Shown here: positions 32,181-41,899 of the stretch, in pieces
Layout of the letters: each line of letters begins with the position of its first letter
Position numbering within the stretch: the stretch's first letter is position 1
Source: Massilia rubra
Lineage (GTDB): Bacteria > Pseudomonadota > Gammaproteobacteria > Burkholderiales > Burkholderiaceae_D
Reading direction: 5' to 3'
Length of the DNA: 64,000 nt
Assembly (NCBI RefSeq): GCF_011682065.1
Contig: NZ_VUYU01000013.1
Coordinates: forward strand, 62,001 to 126,000
Translations under genes and position numbers: made by a program
The notes under the pieces: generated by a model
Told to the model about the DNA's origin: nothing
Database searches by the model: none
Seen by the model: the letters and a program-made list of their open reading frames with translations, nothing else

Positions 32181-32339
32181 GTAAGTGCGCATAAATTCTT
32201 GTAATTTCTAGCTTCCATAAGCGGCGCCTTGCTGCGTTGCCCACCGCTAGCAGTGCTCGCACTGCGTCGCGGCGTGCGCCTTGCAAGGCATCCGCTTCTG
32301 TTCGCTATAAATCACAATAATTTCTGCACACTTACTTAG
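32177..32339. repeat. 163-bp element with 31-bp imperfect inverted ends
   Basis: The left end (32177-32207) and right end (32309-32339) match as inverted repeats at 27 of 31 positions, both starting CTAAGTAAGTG. Inside there is a further stem (32250-32265, GCAGTG-CTCG-CACTGC). The whole could fold as one long hairpin. The MYG1 stop codon lies in the left end. No target duplication could be recognised. This resembles a miniature inverted-repeat element or a large intergenic palindromic repeat. Confidence 0.65.
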
Positions 32340-32376
32340 CACTTCACCATGGCTGCCACGCAATTGCTCGATCGCG

Positions 32377-33123
32377 TCAGAACTGCTCGTCGGGCCGCAG
32401 GTAACGCCACTGCCCGACCGGCAAATCGCCGAGCTTGACCTTGCCGATGCGCACGCGCTTGAGGCCGATTACTTTCAAGCCCACCATGTCGCACATGCGG
32501 CGGATCTGGCGCTTCTTGCCTTCTCGTAATGTGAAGCTGAGCTGGTCGTCGTTCTGCCAGCGCACCTTGGCCGCCAGCAAGGGTTTGCCGTCCATCCAGA
32601 GTCCGAAGCACAGTTTCTTCAGGTCCGATTCGGGCAGCTTGCCTTCCTTGGTGTACTGCACGCGCACCAGGTATTCCTTTTCGATGGCGGTATCCTGCCC
32701 GATCAGGGTCTTGGCCACGCGCCCGTCCTGGGTGAGGATCAACAGGCCGACCGAGTCGATGTCGAGCCGTCCGGCCGGCACCAGCGAGCGCAGCTGGGTC
32801 GGGTGGAAGGTTTCCGGCGACGGGTCGTCGGCCCAGCGGTTCTCGGCCTTGATCAGCGCGATCGCCGGTGTGTAGCCGTCCTCGGCCTGGCCGCTGACAT
32901 AGCCCATCGGCTTGTTGATCAGTACGGTAACGCGCTTGGATTGCTCGGCCGCGGCCTGGCGCTCGACCGTGATTTTCTGGTGCGGCAGCACTTTGCTGCC
33001 CAGTTCGGAGATGACCTGGCCATCGACCCGCACCCAGCCGCGTGCGATCCATTCATCGGCTTCGCGGCGCGAAGAGAGCCCGAGTTCGGACATGCGTTTG
33101 GAGAGGCGTACTAATTCAGTCAT
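32377..33123 (-). CDS. Pseudouridine synthase, RluF/RsuA-like
   Basis: 248 residues: N-terminal S4 RNA-binding domain (V-R-L-S-K-R-M to about residue 60), then the RsuA-type catalytic domain with the conserved Asp in A-G-R-L-D-I-D-S-V-G-L. The downstream blocks E-K-E-Y-L-V-R-V and G-K-K-R-Q-I-R-R-M-C and the final L-P-V-G-Q-W-R-Y-L are closest in my view to RluF (pseudouridine of 23S rRNA), but RluB/E/RsuA cannot be excluded. Here it is a separate leftward gene next to glnD, 55 bases away. Confidence 0.82.
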   Translation of the reverse strand: MTELVRLSKRMSELGLSSRREADEWIARGWVRVDGQVISELGSKVLPHQKITVERQAAAEQSKRVTVLINKPMGYVSGQAEDGYTPAIALIKAENRWADDPSPETFHPTQLRSLVPAGRLDIDSVGLLILTQDGRVAKTLIGQDTAIEKEYLVRVQYTKEGKLPESDLKKLCFGLWMDGKPLLAAKVRWQNDDQLSFTLREGKKRQIRRMCDMVGLKVIGLKRVRIGKVKLGDLPVGQWRYLRPDEQF

Positions 33124-33178
33124 GGCTTGCTTTGCTAAGGTTACGTAAAAGGGTTTCTGGAAAGGGAATTCTGCAACG

Positions 33179-35761
33179 CTACACGCGCAGCACGTCGATC
33201 AGGTCGGTTTCGAGCTGGATCTGGTTGCGCGCGTTGTTGAGCACGGCGCCATCGACCAGGAACACGTCTTCGACCCGCTCGCCCAGGGTCATGATCTTGG
33301 CCGTGTGCAGGTTGATGCGGTAGCGCGTGAGCACGTTGGCGATCGCGTACAGGAGCCCGGTGCGGTCGTTGGCCGCGATCGAGAGCAGGTAATACTGGCC
33401 GCGCTCGTCGGGCCGCAAATCGACCGTCGGCGTGATCGGGAAGGTGCGCGACAGGCGCGACAGGCGTCCGCGCGTCGGGGCCGGCAAGGGCGCCTGCGAG
33501 GTCAGCAGTTCGCAGATTTCGTGCTCGATCAGGTTGATGATGTCGCGGTAGCTCTTGGCGAAGCTTTGCTCGGTCACCATGAAGGTATCGAGCGCGTAGC
33601 CGTGTCTTGTCGTGTGGATCTTGGCGTCGAGAATGCTGAAATTCTTGCGGTCGAAATAGCTGCAAATGCGCGCGAACAGGTCGGGCTGGTCCTTGACATA
33701 GACCGCCACCTGCAAGCCTTCGCCGATCGGCGCCAGGCGGCATTTGACGACCGGCTTGCCGCTGTTGAACTTGTCCCACAGGCAGCGCGTCTGCCAGGCG
33801 ATGTCGGAGGCGTCGTGGCGCAAGAAATAGGCGACGTCGAGTTGCTTCCAGAAGTCGACATGGGCGATGTCGGGCAAGCCGTACAGGCGCAGGGTGGCCA
33901 TCGCTTCTTCCTGGCGGTTCTTCAGTTCGCGGTCGGCCGAGTGCGGCTCGCCGCCCAGCACGCGCAAGGTGATGCGGTACAGGTCTTCGAGCAGCTTGGC
34001 CTTCCACGCATTCCACACCTTGGGGCTGGTGCCGCGAATGTCGGCCACCGTCAGCAGGTACAGCGCGGTCAGGTGGCGCTCGTCCTTGACCACTTTGGCG
34101 AAGGCTTCGACCACGTCCGGGTCCGACAGGTCCTGCTTTTGCGCGACCTGCGACATGGTCAGGTGATTCTCGACCAGGAACACCACCAGTTCGGTGTCTT
34201 CCGAGCCGATCGCGTGTTCTTCGCAGAACTGGGCGGCGTCGACCGTGCCGAGCTTGGAATGGTCGCCGCCGCGGCCTTTGGCGATGTCGTGGAACAAGGC
34301 CGCCACATACAGCAGCCAGGACTTGCGGAAGTTGGCGATCAGCTGGCTGCAGAAGGGATACTCGTGCGCGTGCTCGGTCATCGTGAAGCGGCGCATGTTA
34401 CGCACTACCATCAGGATATGCTGGTCGACCGTGTACACATGGAACAGGTCGTGCTGCATCTGGCCCACGATGCGGCGAAAGTTCGGCAGGTAGCGCCCCA
34501 GGATGCTGGTGTCGTTCATGCGCCGCAGCGCGTGCACCAGGCCCACCGGCGCTTGCAAGATGCGCAGGAAGAGGGCGCGGTTGACCGGGTCTTCGCGGAA
34601 CTTGGCGTCGATCTCGAAACGCGCATGCCACAGCGCGCGCATGGTGCGCGCCGTCATGCCCTTGAGGTGCGGGTGCCCGGTCATCAGCACGAACACTTCC
34701 AGCACCGTCGAGGGCTGCCGGGTGAAGGTGTCGTCGTGGGCGATGTCGATCAGGCCGTTGACATCGTTGAAGCGCTCGTTGATCGCCTCGGCCTCGTTGG
34801 CCTCGGGGAATAGCTGCGCTTCGATATTTTGCAGCATGATGGTGTTGAGCTGGGTGACCGTCTTGGCCGCCCAGTAGTAGCGCTGCATCAGGTATTCGCT
34901 GGCGCGGCGCGCGTTGATGCCTTCGCCGGTGGTTTTCAGGCCGAAGCTTTCGGCGATCGGCGTTTGCACGTCGAACACCAGGCGGTCTTCGCGCCGGTTG
35001 GCGTGCAGGTGCAGGCGCACACGGATATCTTTAAAGGCGCGTTCCTTTTCCATCAACTGGCGCGCTTCGGTCTGCGTGATCAGGCCGCGCGTGGCCAGCT
35101 GGCTCCACGAGTTGGCCAGCCCGGCCGCCTTGGCCACCCACAGGATCACTTGCAGGTCGCGCAGGCCGCCAGGGCTTTCCTTGACGTTCGGCTCCAGGCT
35201 GAAGGCCGTGTCTTCGTACTTGGCGTGGCGCAGGCGCATTTCGGCCGCCTTGGCGTGGAAAAACGCTTGCGGGTCGAGCGCGTCAAGGTAGCGCTCCTGC
35301 AACCGCCCGAACAGGAGCGCATCGCCGCACACCAGGCGCGCCTCAAGCAGGCTCGTTTGCACGGTGATGTCGGCCTTCGACTCGCTCATGCACTCGTCGA
35401 TGGTGCGGATGCTCGAGCCGATTTCCAGGCCCAGGTCCCACAGCATCTGCACCAGCTCTTCCAGCTTGGCCTGGGTGATGGCGTCGGCCGGTTCCGACAG
35501 CAGGATCAGCAGGTCGACATCGGAAAACGGGAACAGTTCGCCGCGCCCGTAGCCGCCCACGCCCACCAGCGCGGTGGAGGCGGGCAGGCCGATCGTTTGC
35601 CACGCTTCGCTGAGCACCTCGTCGACGCTGTGGCGCAGGCCGCGCAGCAGCTTTTCGGGCTTGCCGTCGGCGCGGAAGGCGGCGATCAGCAGGGCCCGCT
35701 CCGCCTTCAGCCTTTGCTTGAGGAGGTCGCGGGACTGCTTCTTGAGCGCGGCGGCGGGCAT
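33179..35761 (-). CDS. glnD: [Protein-PII] uridylyltransferase/uridylyl-removing enzyme
   Basis: 860 residues. It senses glutamine and modifies PII, setting nitrogen regulation. In order: nucleotidyltransferase domain with [18 protein letters not shown] (catalytic GG and D-x-D), an all-helical region, HD phosphohydrolase domain ([12 protein letters not shown] near residue 480), and two C-terminal ACT domains. It is co-transcribed after map, which ends 13 bases upstream, the order also found in many proteobacteria. Confidence 0.97.
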   Translation of the reverse strand: MPAAALKKQSRDLLKQRLKAERALLIAAFRADGKPEKLLRGLRHSVDEVLSEAWQTIGLPASTALVGVGGYGRGELFPFSDVDLLILLSEPADAITQAKLEELVQMLWDLGLEIGSSIRTIDECMSESKADITVQTSLLEARLVCGDALLFGRLQERYLDALDPQAFFHAKAAEMRLRHAKYEDTAFSLEPNVKESPGGLRDLQVILWVAKAAGLANSWSQLATRGLITQTEARQLMEKERAFKDIRVRLHLHANRREDRLVFDVQTPIAESFGLKTTGEGINARRASEYLMQRYYWAAKTVTQLNTIMLQNIEAQLFPEANEAEAINERFNDVNGLIDIAHDDTFTRQPSTVLEVFVLMTGHPHLKGMTARTMRALWHARFEIDAKFREDPVNRALFLRILQAPVGLVHALRRMNDTSILGRYLPNFRRIVGQMQHDLFHVYTVDQHILMVVRNMRRFTMTEHAHEYPFCSQLIANFRKSWLLYVAALFHDIAKGRGGDHSKLGTVDAAQFCEEHAIGSEDTELVVFLVENHLTMSQVAQKQDLSDPDVVEAFAKVVKDERHLTALYLLTVADIRGTSPKVWNAWKAKLLEDLYRITLRVLGGEPHSADRELKNRQEEAMATLRLYGLPDIAHVDFWKQLDVAYFLRHDASDIAWQTRCLWDKFNSGKPVVKCRLAPIGEGLQVAVYVKDQPDLFARICSYFDRKNFSILDAKIHTTRHGYALDTFMVTEQSFAKSYRDIINLIEHEICELLTSQAPLPAPTRGRLSRLSRTFPITPTVDLRPDERGQYYLLSIAANDRTGLLYAIANVLTRYRINLHTAKIMTLGERVEDVFLVDGAVLNNARNQIQLETDLIDVLRV

Positions 35762-35774
35762 GGCGGTGGGCGCT

Positions 35775-36602
35775 TTACGCCACTGCGGGCGCGGCGGCCT
35801 GGGTGATGAAGGCCGGCGGCGGCGGCGAGCCGGCCGAAACGGTCAGCACTTCATAGCCGGTCTCGGTCACCAGGATCGTGTGTTCCCACTGGGCGGACGG
35901 CTTCTTGTCCTTGGTCTTGATGGTCCAGCCATCACCCATTTCCTTGATTTCGCGGCGGCCGGCGTTGATCATCGGCTCGATGGTGAAGATCATGCCCGCT
36001 TCCAGGCGCTCCAGGGTGCCCGGACGGCCGTAGTGCAGCACCTGCGGCTCTTCGTGGAAGACCTTGCCGATGCCGTGCCCGCAGAATTCGCGCACCACGC
36101 TGTAGCCATTCTTTTCGGCGTGCTGCTGGATCACGTGGCCGATGTCGCCCAGGTGCGCGCCCGGCTTGACCTGGGCAATGCCGAGCCACATGCATTCGTA
36201 GGTGACTTCGTTGAGGCGCTTGGCCAGGATCGACGGTTTGCCGACCAGGAACATGCGGCTGTTGTCGCCGTGGTAGCCGTCCTTGATGACGGTGATGTCG
36301 AGGTTGACCATGTCGCCATCCTTGAGCGCCTTGTCGCCCGGGATGCCGTGGCAGATCACGTCGTTGACGGAGGTGCAGATGGCTTTCGGGTAGGGCGTGT
36401 AGCCCGGCGGGCAATAGTTCAGCGGGGCCGGAATGGTGCCCTGCACCATCACCATGTATTCATGGCAAAGACGGTCCAGTTCGCCGGTGGTGACGCCGAC
36501 CTTGACGAAGGGCGTGATGTAGTCGAGCACTTCGGAGCCAAGACGGCCGGCGATGCGCATGCCTTCGATGTCGGCGGGGGTTTTGATCGAGATGTTGGAC
36601 AT
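35775..36602 (-). CDS. map: Methionine aminopeptidase, type I
   Basis: 275 residues. It trims the initiator Met from new proteins. The five metal ligands are all in place: D in V-N-L-D-I-T, D in H-G-D-N-S-R, H in F-C-G-H-G-I-G, E in F-T-I-E-P-M and E in Q-W-E-H-T-I. The true start is ATG at 36602 (S-N-I-S-I-K-T-P); the longer frame upstream runs through the divergent promoter region. It is transcribed away from rpsB and leads the map-glnD unit. Confidence 0.95.
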   Translation of the reverse strand: MSNISIKTPADIEGMRIAGRLGSEVLDYITPFVKVGVTTGELDRLCHEYMVMVQGTIPAPLNYCPPGYTPYPKAICTSVNDVICHGIPGDKALKDGDMVNLDITVIKDGYHGDNSRMFLVGKPSILAKRLNEVTYECMWLGIAQVKPGAHLGDIGHVIQQHAEKNGYSVVREFCGHGIGKVFHEEPQVLHYGRPGTLERLEAGMIFTIEPMINAGRREIKEMGDGWTIKTKDKKPSAQWEHTILVTETGYEVLTVSAGSPPPPAFITQAAAPAVA

Positions 36603-36860
36603 AAGTTGGCAATCAGCAATGAAACAGTAAGATTGAGTAACAGCGGGACGATGCGGCGAAAACCCGTGCAAATATGGCGACCATTATAAGGGATAACGAC
36701 CGCTTCGTTCCCGCACGCCCGTCGTCTCTGGCATTGCCAGACCCGACTTCCCGCGCCAAGGCGGCCCTCGGCGGGAACCTAAGTTGTCGCGCAGCCACTC
36801 AATTGCGAACTTGGGTTCCCGCCTGCGCGGGAACGACGGGGCGAATAGGCTGCGTGGGAC
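36603..36860. repeat. map-rpsB spacer with REP-like palindromes
   Basis: The spacer holds a mosaic of GTTCCCGC / GCGGGAAC arms, including TTCCCGC (36748-36754) with GCGGGAAC (36772-36779), and an identical copy of the 29-base repeat at 36809-36837 also seen at 27066-27094. No gene is supported. Confidence 0.6.
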
Positions 36861-36889
36861 TTGAAAAATTCCCACATTCCGGTTAGAAT
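36861..36889 (+). promoter_or_regulatory. Sigma70-type promoter of the rpsB operon
   Basis: TTGAAA (36861-36866), 17 bases, then TAGAAT (36884-36889). The transcript would start near 36896 and have a leader of about 130 bases. A second TAAAAT box at 36949-36954 lacks a good -35. Confidence 0.7.
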
Positions 36890-36957
36890 CTCGGGTTGCT
36901 TGAATTCGCTTTCGAGCAACGTTGTTTAAGTAATGCCACAAATCTTGTTAAAATCGC

Positions 36958-37001
36958 GAATCCGGTCGCAAAGGGTGCCTGTATGGTGACTGACCGGATT
37001 C
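36958..37001 (+). promoter_or_regulatory. rpsB leader hairpin, candidate S2 autoregulatory site
   Basis: A perfect 10-bp stem (36958-36967 pairs with 36992-37001) encloses a 24-base loop and ends 24 bases before the rpsB start. In E. coli S2 represses rpsB-tsf translation through a leader structure. The position fits but I have not aligned it to the known element. Confidence 0.5.
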
Positions 37002-37024
37002 CAGACCCAACCCTGGAGAATTAC

Positions 37025-37774
37025 ATGTCCGTAACAATGCGTGAAATGCTGGAAGCCGGTGTCCACTTCGGTCACCAAACCCGTTTTTGGAACCCAAAAA
37101 TGGCGCCGTTCATTTTCGGCCACCGCAACAAGATTCATATCATCAACTTGGAAAAGACGATGGGTATGTATCAGGAAGCCATGAAAACCATCAAGCAAGT
37201 CGCGTCCAACCGCGGCACGATCCTGATGGTCGGCACCAAGCGTCAAGCGCGCGAAATCATCGCCGCTGAAGCTGCACGCGCCGGCGTTCCTTTCGTCGAC
37301 CAGCGCTGGTTGGGCGGCATGCTGACCAACTTCAAAACCATCAAGACCTCGATCAAGCGCCTGAAAGACATGGAAGCGCAAGTTGAAGACGGTTCGGTTG
37401 AGAAGCTGTCGAAAAAAGAAGGCCTGATGTTCCAACGCGAAATGACCAAGCTGCAAAAGGCCATCGGCGGTATCAAGGACATGGGCGGCGTTCCTGACGC
37501 AATCTTCGTCGTCGACGTCGGTTACCATAAAGGCGCGATCACCGAAGCCGGCAAGCTGGGCATCCCTGTTATCGGCATCGTCGATACCAACCACTCGCCA
37601 GAAGGCGTGACCCACGTCATTCCAGGCAACGACGATTCGTCCAAAGCGATCATGCTGTACGCCCGCGGCGTTGCCGATGCGATCCTGGAAGGCCGTGCAA
37701 ACGCCTCCAACGAAATCGTTGAACTGGTTAAATCGGCTGGCGACGAATTCGTCGAAGTCTCCGAGCAAGCGTAA
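37025..37774 (+). CDS. rpsB: 30S ribosomal protein S2
   Basis: 249 residues. Family blocks are visible: [18 protein letters not shown] near the N-terminus, [11 protein letters not shown] and P-D-A-I-F-V-V-D-V. The start ATG 37025 has CTGGAGAA directly before it. The longer frame upstream covers the leader hairpin and is not translated. It leads the rpsB-tsf-pyrH-frr cluster. Codon use is visibly more biased (fewer rare codons) than in the neighbouring genes, as expected for a ribosomal gene. Confidence 0.98.
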   Translation: MSVTMREMLEAGVHFGHQTRFWNPKMAPFIFGHRNKIHIINLEKTMGMYQEAMKTIKQVASNRGTILMVGTKRQAREIIAAEAARAGVPFVDQRWLGGMLTNFKTIKTSIKRLKDMEAQVEDGSVEKLSKKEGLMFQREMTKLQKAIGGIKDMGGVPDAIFVVDVGYHKGAITEAGKLGIPVIGIVDTNHSPEGVTHVIPGNDDSSKAIMLYARGVADAILEGRANASNEIVELVKSAGDEFVEVSEQA

Positions 37775-37808
37775 TTGCTTCAGGCGCCCCTGAGGCGCCG
37801 CGGAAATC

Positions 37809-37840
37809 AAAAGGGGTAGCAGCAGCTCCCCCTTTTTTTT
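37809..37840 (+). terminator. rpsB-tsf intergenic terminator/attenuator
   Basis: The arms AAAAGGGG (37809-37816) and CCCCTTTT (37829-37836) form a hairpin that runs into eight T. Located between rpsB and tsf. In E. coli a partial terminator at the same place balances S2 and EF-Ts, and this is probably the same device. Confidence 0.8.
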
Positions 37841-37873
37841 AAACAGAATATGTCACAAATTTAGGAGAAACAC

Positions 37874-38782
37874 ATGGCAGCGATTACAGCAGCGATGGTA
37901 GGCGAACTGCGCGCGAAAACCGACGCACCGATGATGCAATGCAAAAAGGCACTGACCGAAGCCGATGGCGACATGGCGCGTGCGGAAGAAATCCTGCGCG
38001 TCAAACTGGGCACCAAAGCGACCAGCAATGCTACCCGCATCACCGCTGAAGGCGTTGTAGCAACCTTCATCGCTGGCAATATCGGCGCCCTGGTTGAAGT
38101 CAACAGCGAAACCGACTTCGTCGCCAAGAACGACGACTTCCTGGCCCTGGCGAACAATGCCGCGCGCCTGGTTGCCGAAAACAACCCGGCCGACGTCGCC
38201 GCCCTGCTGGCCCTGCCACTCGATGGCAAGACCCTGGACGAAGTGCGTATCGCTCTGATCGGCAAGATCGGCGAGAACATGACGATCCGCCGCTTCCAGC
38301 GTTTCGAAACCACCGCCAAGCTGGCCTCGTACCTGCACGGCACCCGTATCGGTGTCGTGGTCGACTTCGATGGCGCCGACGAGCAAGTTGGTAAAGACGT
38401 GGCCATGCACATCGCCGCCATGAAGCCAGTGTCGCTGTCGTCGGAGCAGGTTCCTGCCGAACTGATCGAAAAAGAGCGCTCGGTTGCTGCTCTGAAAGCT
38501 CAGGAAGATGCGGACAAAGCCGTTGCCGAAGGCAAGCCGGTACAATCGGCTGAAATCCTGGCCAAGCGCCTGGAAGGCTCGATCCAGAAGTATCTGAAAG
38601 AAGTCTCGCTGCTGAACCAATCGTTCGTCAAGAACGACAAGCAGTCGATCGAACAGATGCTGAAAGAAAAAAGCACCAGCGTGAAAGCATTCACGATGTA
38701 TGTTGTCGGTGAAGGCATCGAGAAAAAGCAAGACGATTTCGCTGCAGAGGTTGCGGCGCAAATGGCTGCTAACAAGCAGTAA
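37874..38782 (+). CDS. tsf: Elongation factor Ts
   Basis: 302 residues, usual length. It is the nucleotide exchange factor for EF-Tu. Conserved elements: [20 protein letters not shown] near the start, [12 protein letters not shown] (core domain entry), and Q-S-F-V-K-N-D near the C-terminus. TTAGGAGAAAC precedes ATG 37874. A strong terminator follows. Confidence 0.98.
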   Translation: MAAITAAMVGELRAKTDAPMMQCKKALTEADGDMARAEEILRVKLGTKATSNATRITAEGVVATFIAGNIGALVEVNSETDFVAKNDDFLALANNAARLVAENNPADVAALLALPLDGKTLDEVRIALIGKIGENMTIRRFQRFETTAKLASYLHGTRIGVVVDFDGADEQVGKDVAMHIAAMKPVSLSSEQVPAELIEKERSVAALKAQEDADKAVAEGKPVQSAEILAKRLEGSIQKYLKEVSLLNQSFVKNDKQSIEQMLKEKSTSVKAFTMYVVGEGIEKKQDDFAAEVAAQMAANKQ

Positions 38783-38791
38783 GTGTGAAAG

Positions 38792-38814
38792 CGGGCCGGA
38801 AGGCCCGTTTTTTT
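38792..38814 (+). terminator. Rho-independent terminator after tsf
   Basis: CGGGCC (38792-38797), loop GGAA, GGCCCG (38802-38807), then T7. A strong stop within the operon, so pyrH probably has its own promoter or relies on read-through. Confidence 0.85.
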
Positions 38815-38884
38815 AATCTGCGCACATGAAAGTGTGCGCACGGCAAGACCGAATACAAACCGTCATTTTTTGGAGCCCACCCCC

Positions 38885-39601
38885 ATGTCGAAACCAGCCT
38901 ACAAACGCGTACTCCTGAAATTGTCTGGCGAAGCACTGATGGGCGATGATCCTTACGGCATCAACCGCGCCACGATCGAGCGCATGGTCGCCGATGTCGC
39001 GGAAGTGGCGAACCTGGGCGTGGAACTGGCCGTCGTCATTGGCGGCGGCAACATCTTCCGCGGCGTCGCACCCGGCGCCCAGGGCATGGACCGCGCCACC
39101 GCCGATTACATGGGCATGCTGGCCACCGTGATGAACGCGCTGGCCCTGGCCGACGCCATGCGCCACGTCGGCATCGTCGCCCGCGTCATGTCGGCGATTG
39201 CCATCGAACAGGTGGTCGAGCCCTACGTGCGCCCGAAAGCGCTGCAATACCTGGAAGAAGGCAAGGTTGTCGTGTTCGCCGCCGGCACCGGCAACCCGTT
39301 CTTCACCACCGATACCGCCGCCGCCCTGCGCGGTTCGGAAATCAGCGCCGAAATCGTGCTCAAGGCCACAAAGGTCGATGGTGTCTACACCGCCGACCCG
39401 AAAAAGGACCCGAACGCCACCCGCTACGAGTCGATTACCTTCGACGAAGCCATTTCCAAGCACCTGCAGGTGATGGATGCGACCGCGTTCGCGCTGTGCC
39501 GCGACCAGAAACTGCCGATCAAGGTGTTCTCCATCGTCAAGCCGGGCGCGCTCAAACGCGTGATCATGGGCGAAGACGAAGGTACACTGGTACACGTTTA
39601 A
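38885..39601 (+). CDS. pyrH: UMP kinase
   Basis: 238 residues. It phosphorylates UMP to UDP. Conserved pieces: K-L-S-G-E-A-L (phosphate loop), [10 protein letters not shown], and the nucleotide-binding region with [11 protein letters not shown]. The start is ATG 38885 (S-K-P-A-Y-K-R) with TTGGAG before it. The longer frame from 38834 has no ribosome site. It is followed 28 bases later by frr. Confidence 0.97.
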   Translation: MSKPAYKRVLLKLSGEALMGDDPYGINRATIERMVADVAEVANLGVELAVVIGGGNIFRGVAPGAQGMDRATADYMGMLATVMNALALADAMRHVGIVARVMSAIAIEQVVEPYVRPKALQYLEEGKVVVFAAGTGNPFFTTDTAAALRGSEISAEIVLKATKVDGVYTADPKKDPNATRYESITFDEAISKHLQVMDATAFALCRDQKLPIKVFSIVKPGALKRVIMGEDEGTLVHV

Positions 39602-39629
39602 TTATCATTACGAGCTACAGGAGAGCAGC

Positions 39630-40190
39630 ATGACTATCGCTGACGTCAAGAAAAACGCGCAAGAGCGCATGAACAAGTCGATCGACACCCTTAAAAGCGA
39701 TCTGGCCAAGGTCCGTACCGGCCGCGCCCACACCGGCATCCTCGATCACGTGATGGTCGATTACTATGGTTCGGCCACCGCGCTGACCCAGATCGCCAAC
39801 GTGACCCTGATCGACGCCCGCACCATCGGCGTGCAGCCGTGGGAAAAGAAGATGCTGACCACCGTCGAAAAGGCGATCCGCGACGCCGACCTCGGTCTGA
39901 ATCCATCGTCGCAGGGCGACATGATCCGCGTGCCGACCCCGCCGCTGACCGAAGAACGCCGCAAGGAAATGGTCAAGCTGGTCAAGAGCGAGGCGGAAGA
40001 TGCCAAGATCGCGATCCGCAACATCCGCCGCGACGCCAACGAATCGCTCAAAAAGCTGGTCAAGGACAAGGCTTGCTCGGAAGATGACGAGCGTCGTGCA
40101 TCGGAAGAAATCCAGAAACTGACCGACAAGTTTGTCATCGATGTCGATAAACTGGTTGCTGAAAAAGAAAAAGAAGTCCTGACAGTGTAG
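39630..40190 (+). CDS. frr: Ribosome recycling factor
   Basis: 186 residues, exact family length. It releases ribosomes after termination, with EF-G. Conserved stretches include [18 protein letters not shown], and [17 protein letters not shown] strong CAGGAGAG precedes the ATG. Confidence 0.98.
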   Translation: MTIADVKKNAQERMNKSIDTLKSDLAKVRTGRAHTGILDHVMVDYYGSATALTQIANVTLIDARTIGVQPWEKKMLTTVEKAIRDADLGLNPSSQGDMIRVPTPPLTEERRKEMVKLVKSEAEDAKIAIRNIRRDANESLKKLVKDKACSEDDERRASEEIQKLTDKFVIDVDKLVAEKEKEVLTV

Positions 40191-40280
40191 AGTCGGGGAA
40201 AGCGCGAAGGCAGGGTCTGCCCACGCTGAGGCGGACCCGGCGTCCGCTTCCCATGCATTTGTTCAAGATAGTCTGGATTT

Positions 40281-41033
40281 ATGATCTATAAAAGTTCGAC
40301 GACAGCAGTACCCGAAGTGGCCCGCGTGCCGCGTCACGTTGCGATCATCATGGACGGCAACGGCCGCTGGGCCACCAAGCGCTTCCTCCCGCGCGTGGCC
40401 GGCCACGTCAAGGGCGTCGAAGCCGTGCGCGGCTGCGTCGAAGCCTGCATCCAGCGCGGCATCGAGTACCTCACCCTGTTCGCCTTTTCCTCCGAAAACT
40501 GGCGCCGCCCCGAAGAAGAAGTCTCGCTCCTGATGCGCCTGTTCGTCACCGCGCTCGAACGCGAAGTGGCGAAGATGCACGCAAACAATATTCGCCTGAA
40601 AGTCGTCGGTGATTTGTCGCGCTTCGATTCCAAGCTGCAAGACATGATCGCCTCGGCCCAGCGCCGCACCGCCAACAACACGCGCCTGACGGTGACCATC
40701 TGCGCCAATTACGGTGGCCGTTGGGACATCATGCAGGCCACCAGCAAGATGGTTGCCGCCAATCCCGGCCTGACTGCCTTCCGCGAAGAACAATTGGCCG
40801 AGCACCTGGCCATGGCCTACGCGCCCGAGCCGGACCTGTTCATCCGTACCGGCGGGGAAGAGCGCATTTCCAACTTCCTGCTGTGGCAACTGGCGTATTC
40901 CGAGCTGTATTTTACCGATACCTACTGGCCCGATTTTTCGATCGAGTCCCTGGACGCGGCCATCGCGTCCTATCAAAACCGGGAGCGCCGTTTCGGGCGC
41001 ACCGGCGACCAACTGGCTGGAAAGAAAAGCTGA
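40281..41033 (+). CDS. uppS: Isoprenyl transferase (undecaprenyl diphosphate synthase)
   Basis: 250 residues, cis-prenyl chain elongation enzyme that makes the lipid carrier for peptidoglycan and polysaccharides. Motifs: [26 protein letters not shown], and [16 protein letters not shown]. The stop overlaps cdsA (TGATG at 41031-41035). Members of the operon start without clear ribosome site, so reinitiation may be used. Confidence 0.97.
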   Translation: MIYKSSTTAVPEVARVPRHVAIIMDGNGRWATKRFLPRVAGHVKGVEAVRGCVEACIQRGIEYLTLFAFSSENWRRPEEEVSLLMRLFVTALEREVAKMHANNIRLKVVGDLSRFDSKLQDMIASAQRRTANNTRLTVTICANYGGRWDIMQATSKMVAANPGLTAFREEQLAEHLAMAYAPEPDLFIRTGGEERISNFLLWQLAYSELYFTDTYWPDFSIESLDAAIASYQNRERRFGRTGDQLAGKKS

Positions 41034-41866
41034 TGCTAATTACCCGGATCATCACCGCTGTCGTCTTGCTTGTCGTCTTGCTGGCGGTGCTGTTTGGCGG
41101 GTATTACCCCGCCTTTGCCGCGGTGGTGCTGCTGTTCCTCACGGCCGCCGTCACCGAAAGCTTTCAGCTGTTCAAGTCTTCGCGCAAGCAAGCCTTCCTG
41201 GTCGCCCTGTTCTGGAGCGCCGCGTTCGCCTACGCTTTCCTGTACAAGGACAACAGCGCGGTCAAGTTCTGGTTCGGCCTGTCGACCCTGCTGTGGCTGT
41301 TCCGTTTCGTGCCGGCGCTGAAAACCGGCTTGCCGCCGCCCGAAGGCGGGCGCAACACCATGCTGGCGACCATGTACGCCGTTTCCATCGTCGCCTGTTT
41401 CGCCGCCATCGTGCTGTTCTTCAAGCATTCCGCCGTGTACTTGCTGTCGGTCATGGCGCTGGTCTGGATCGCCGATATCGGGGCCTATTTCTCCGGCAAG
41501 GCTTTCGGCAAGCGCAAGCTGGCGCCGACTATTTCCCCAGGTAAATCGTGGGAAGGCGCGATCGGCGGCGGCATTGCCGTGCTGATCCTGTCGAGCCTGT
41601 TGATCATGTTCGCCGGCCCGCTGCTGGCCGATACCTTCCCGGTTCACCTGCACGCCAAACTGGGCTGGGGCGGCGCCCTGGCGGTGCTGGTGGTGCTCGT
41701 TGCCGCCAGCGTGGTGGGCGACCTGGTCGAATCGCAGCTCAAGCGCCGCGCCGGCGTCAAGGACAGCAGCAACCTGCTGCCCGGCCATGGCGGCGTGCTC
41801 GACCGTATCGATGCGCTGGTACCGGTCATGCCGCTGGCCGCCCTGATTTACACCGGGATGCTGTGA
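41033..41866 (+). CDS. cdsA: Phosphatidate cytidylyltransferase
   Basis: 277 residues, about eight membrane spans. It makes CDP-diacylglycerol from phosphatidate. The signature near the C-terminus S-x8-D-x3-R-x-x-x-K-D region is represented by V-V-G-D-L-V-E-S-Q-L-K-R-R-A-G-V-K-D-S-S and L-P-G-H-G-G-V-L-D-R-I-D. One-base overlap with uppS (TGATG). Confidence 0.96.
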   Translation: MLITRIITAVVLLVVLLAVLFGGYYPAFAAVVLLFLTAAVTESFQLFKSSRKQAFLVALFWSAAFAYAFLYKDNSAVKFWFGLSTLLWLFRFVPALKTGLPPPEGGRNTMLATMYAVSIVACFAAIVLFFKHSAVYLLSVMALVWIADIGAYFSGKAFGKRKLAPTISPGKSWEGAIGGGIAVLILSSLLIMFAGPLLADTFPVHLHAKLGWGGALAVLVVLVAASVVGDLVESQLKRRAGVKDSSNLLPGHGGVLDRIDALVPVMPLAALIYTGML

Positions 41867-41899
41867 ACGTAGTTTGATAAAAAGTTTGAAAGAACGCCT

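Noticed and set aside
32336-33052. Second frame opposite rluF-like gene at 32336-33052
   Set aside because: Shadow frame of the S4/RsuA gene, which has clear catalytic motifs.
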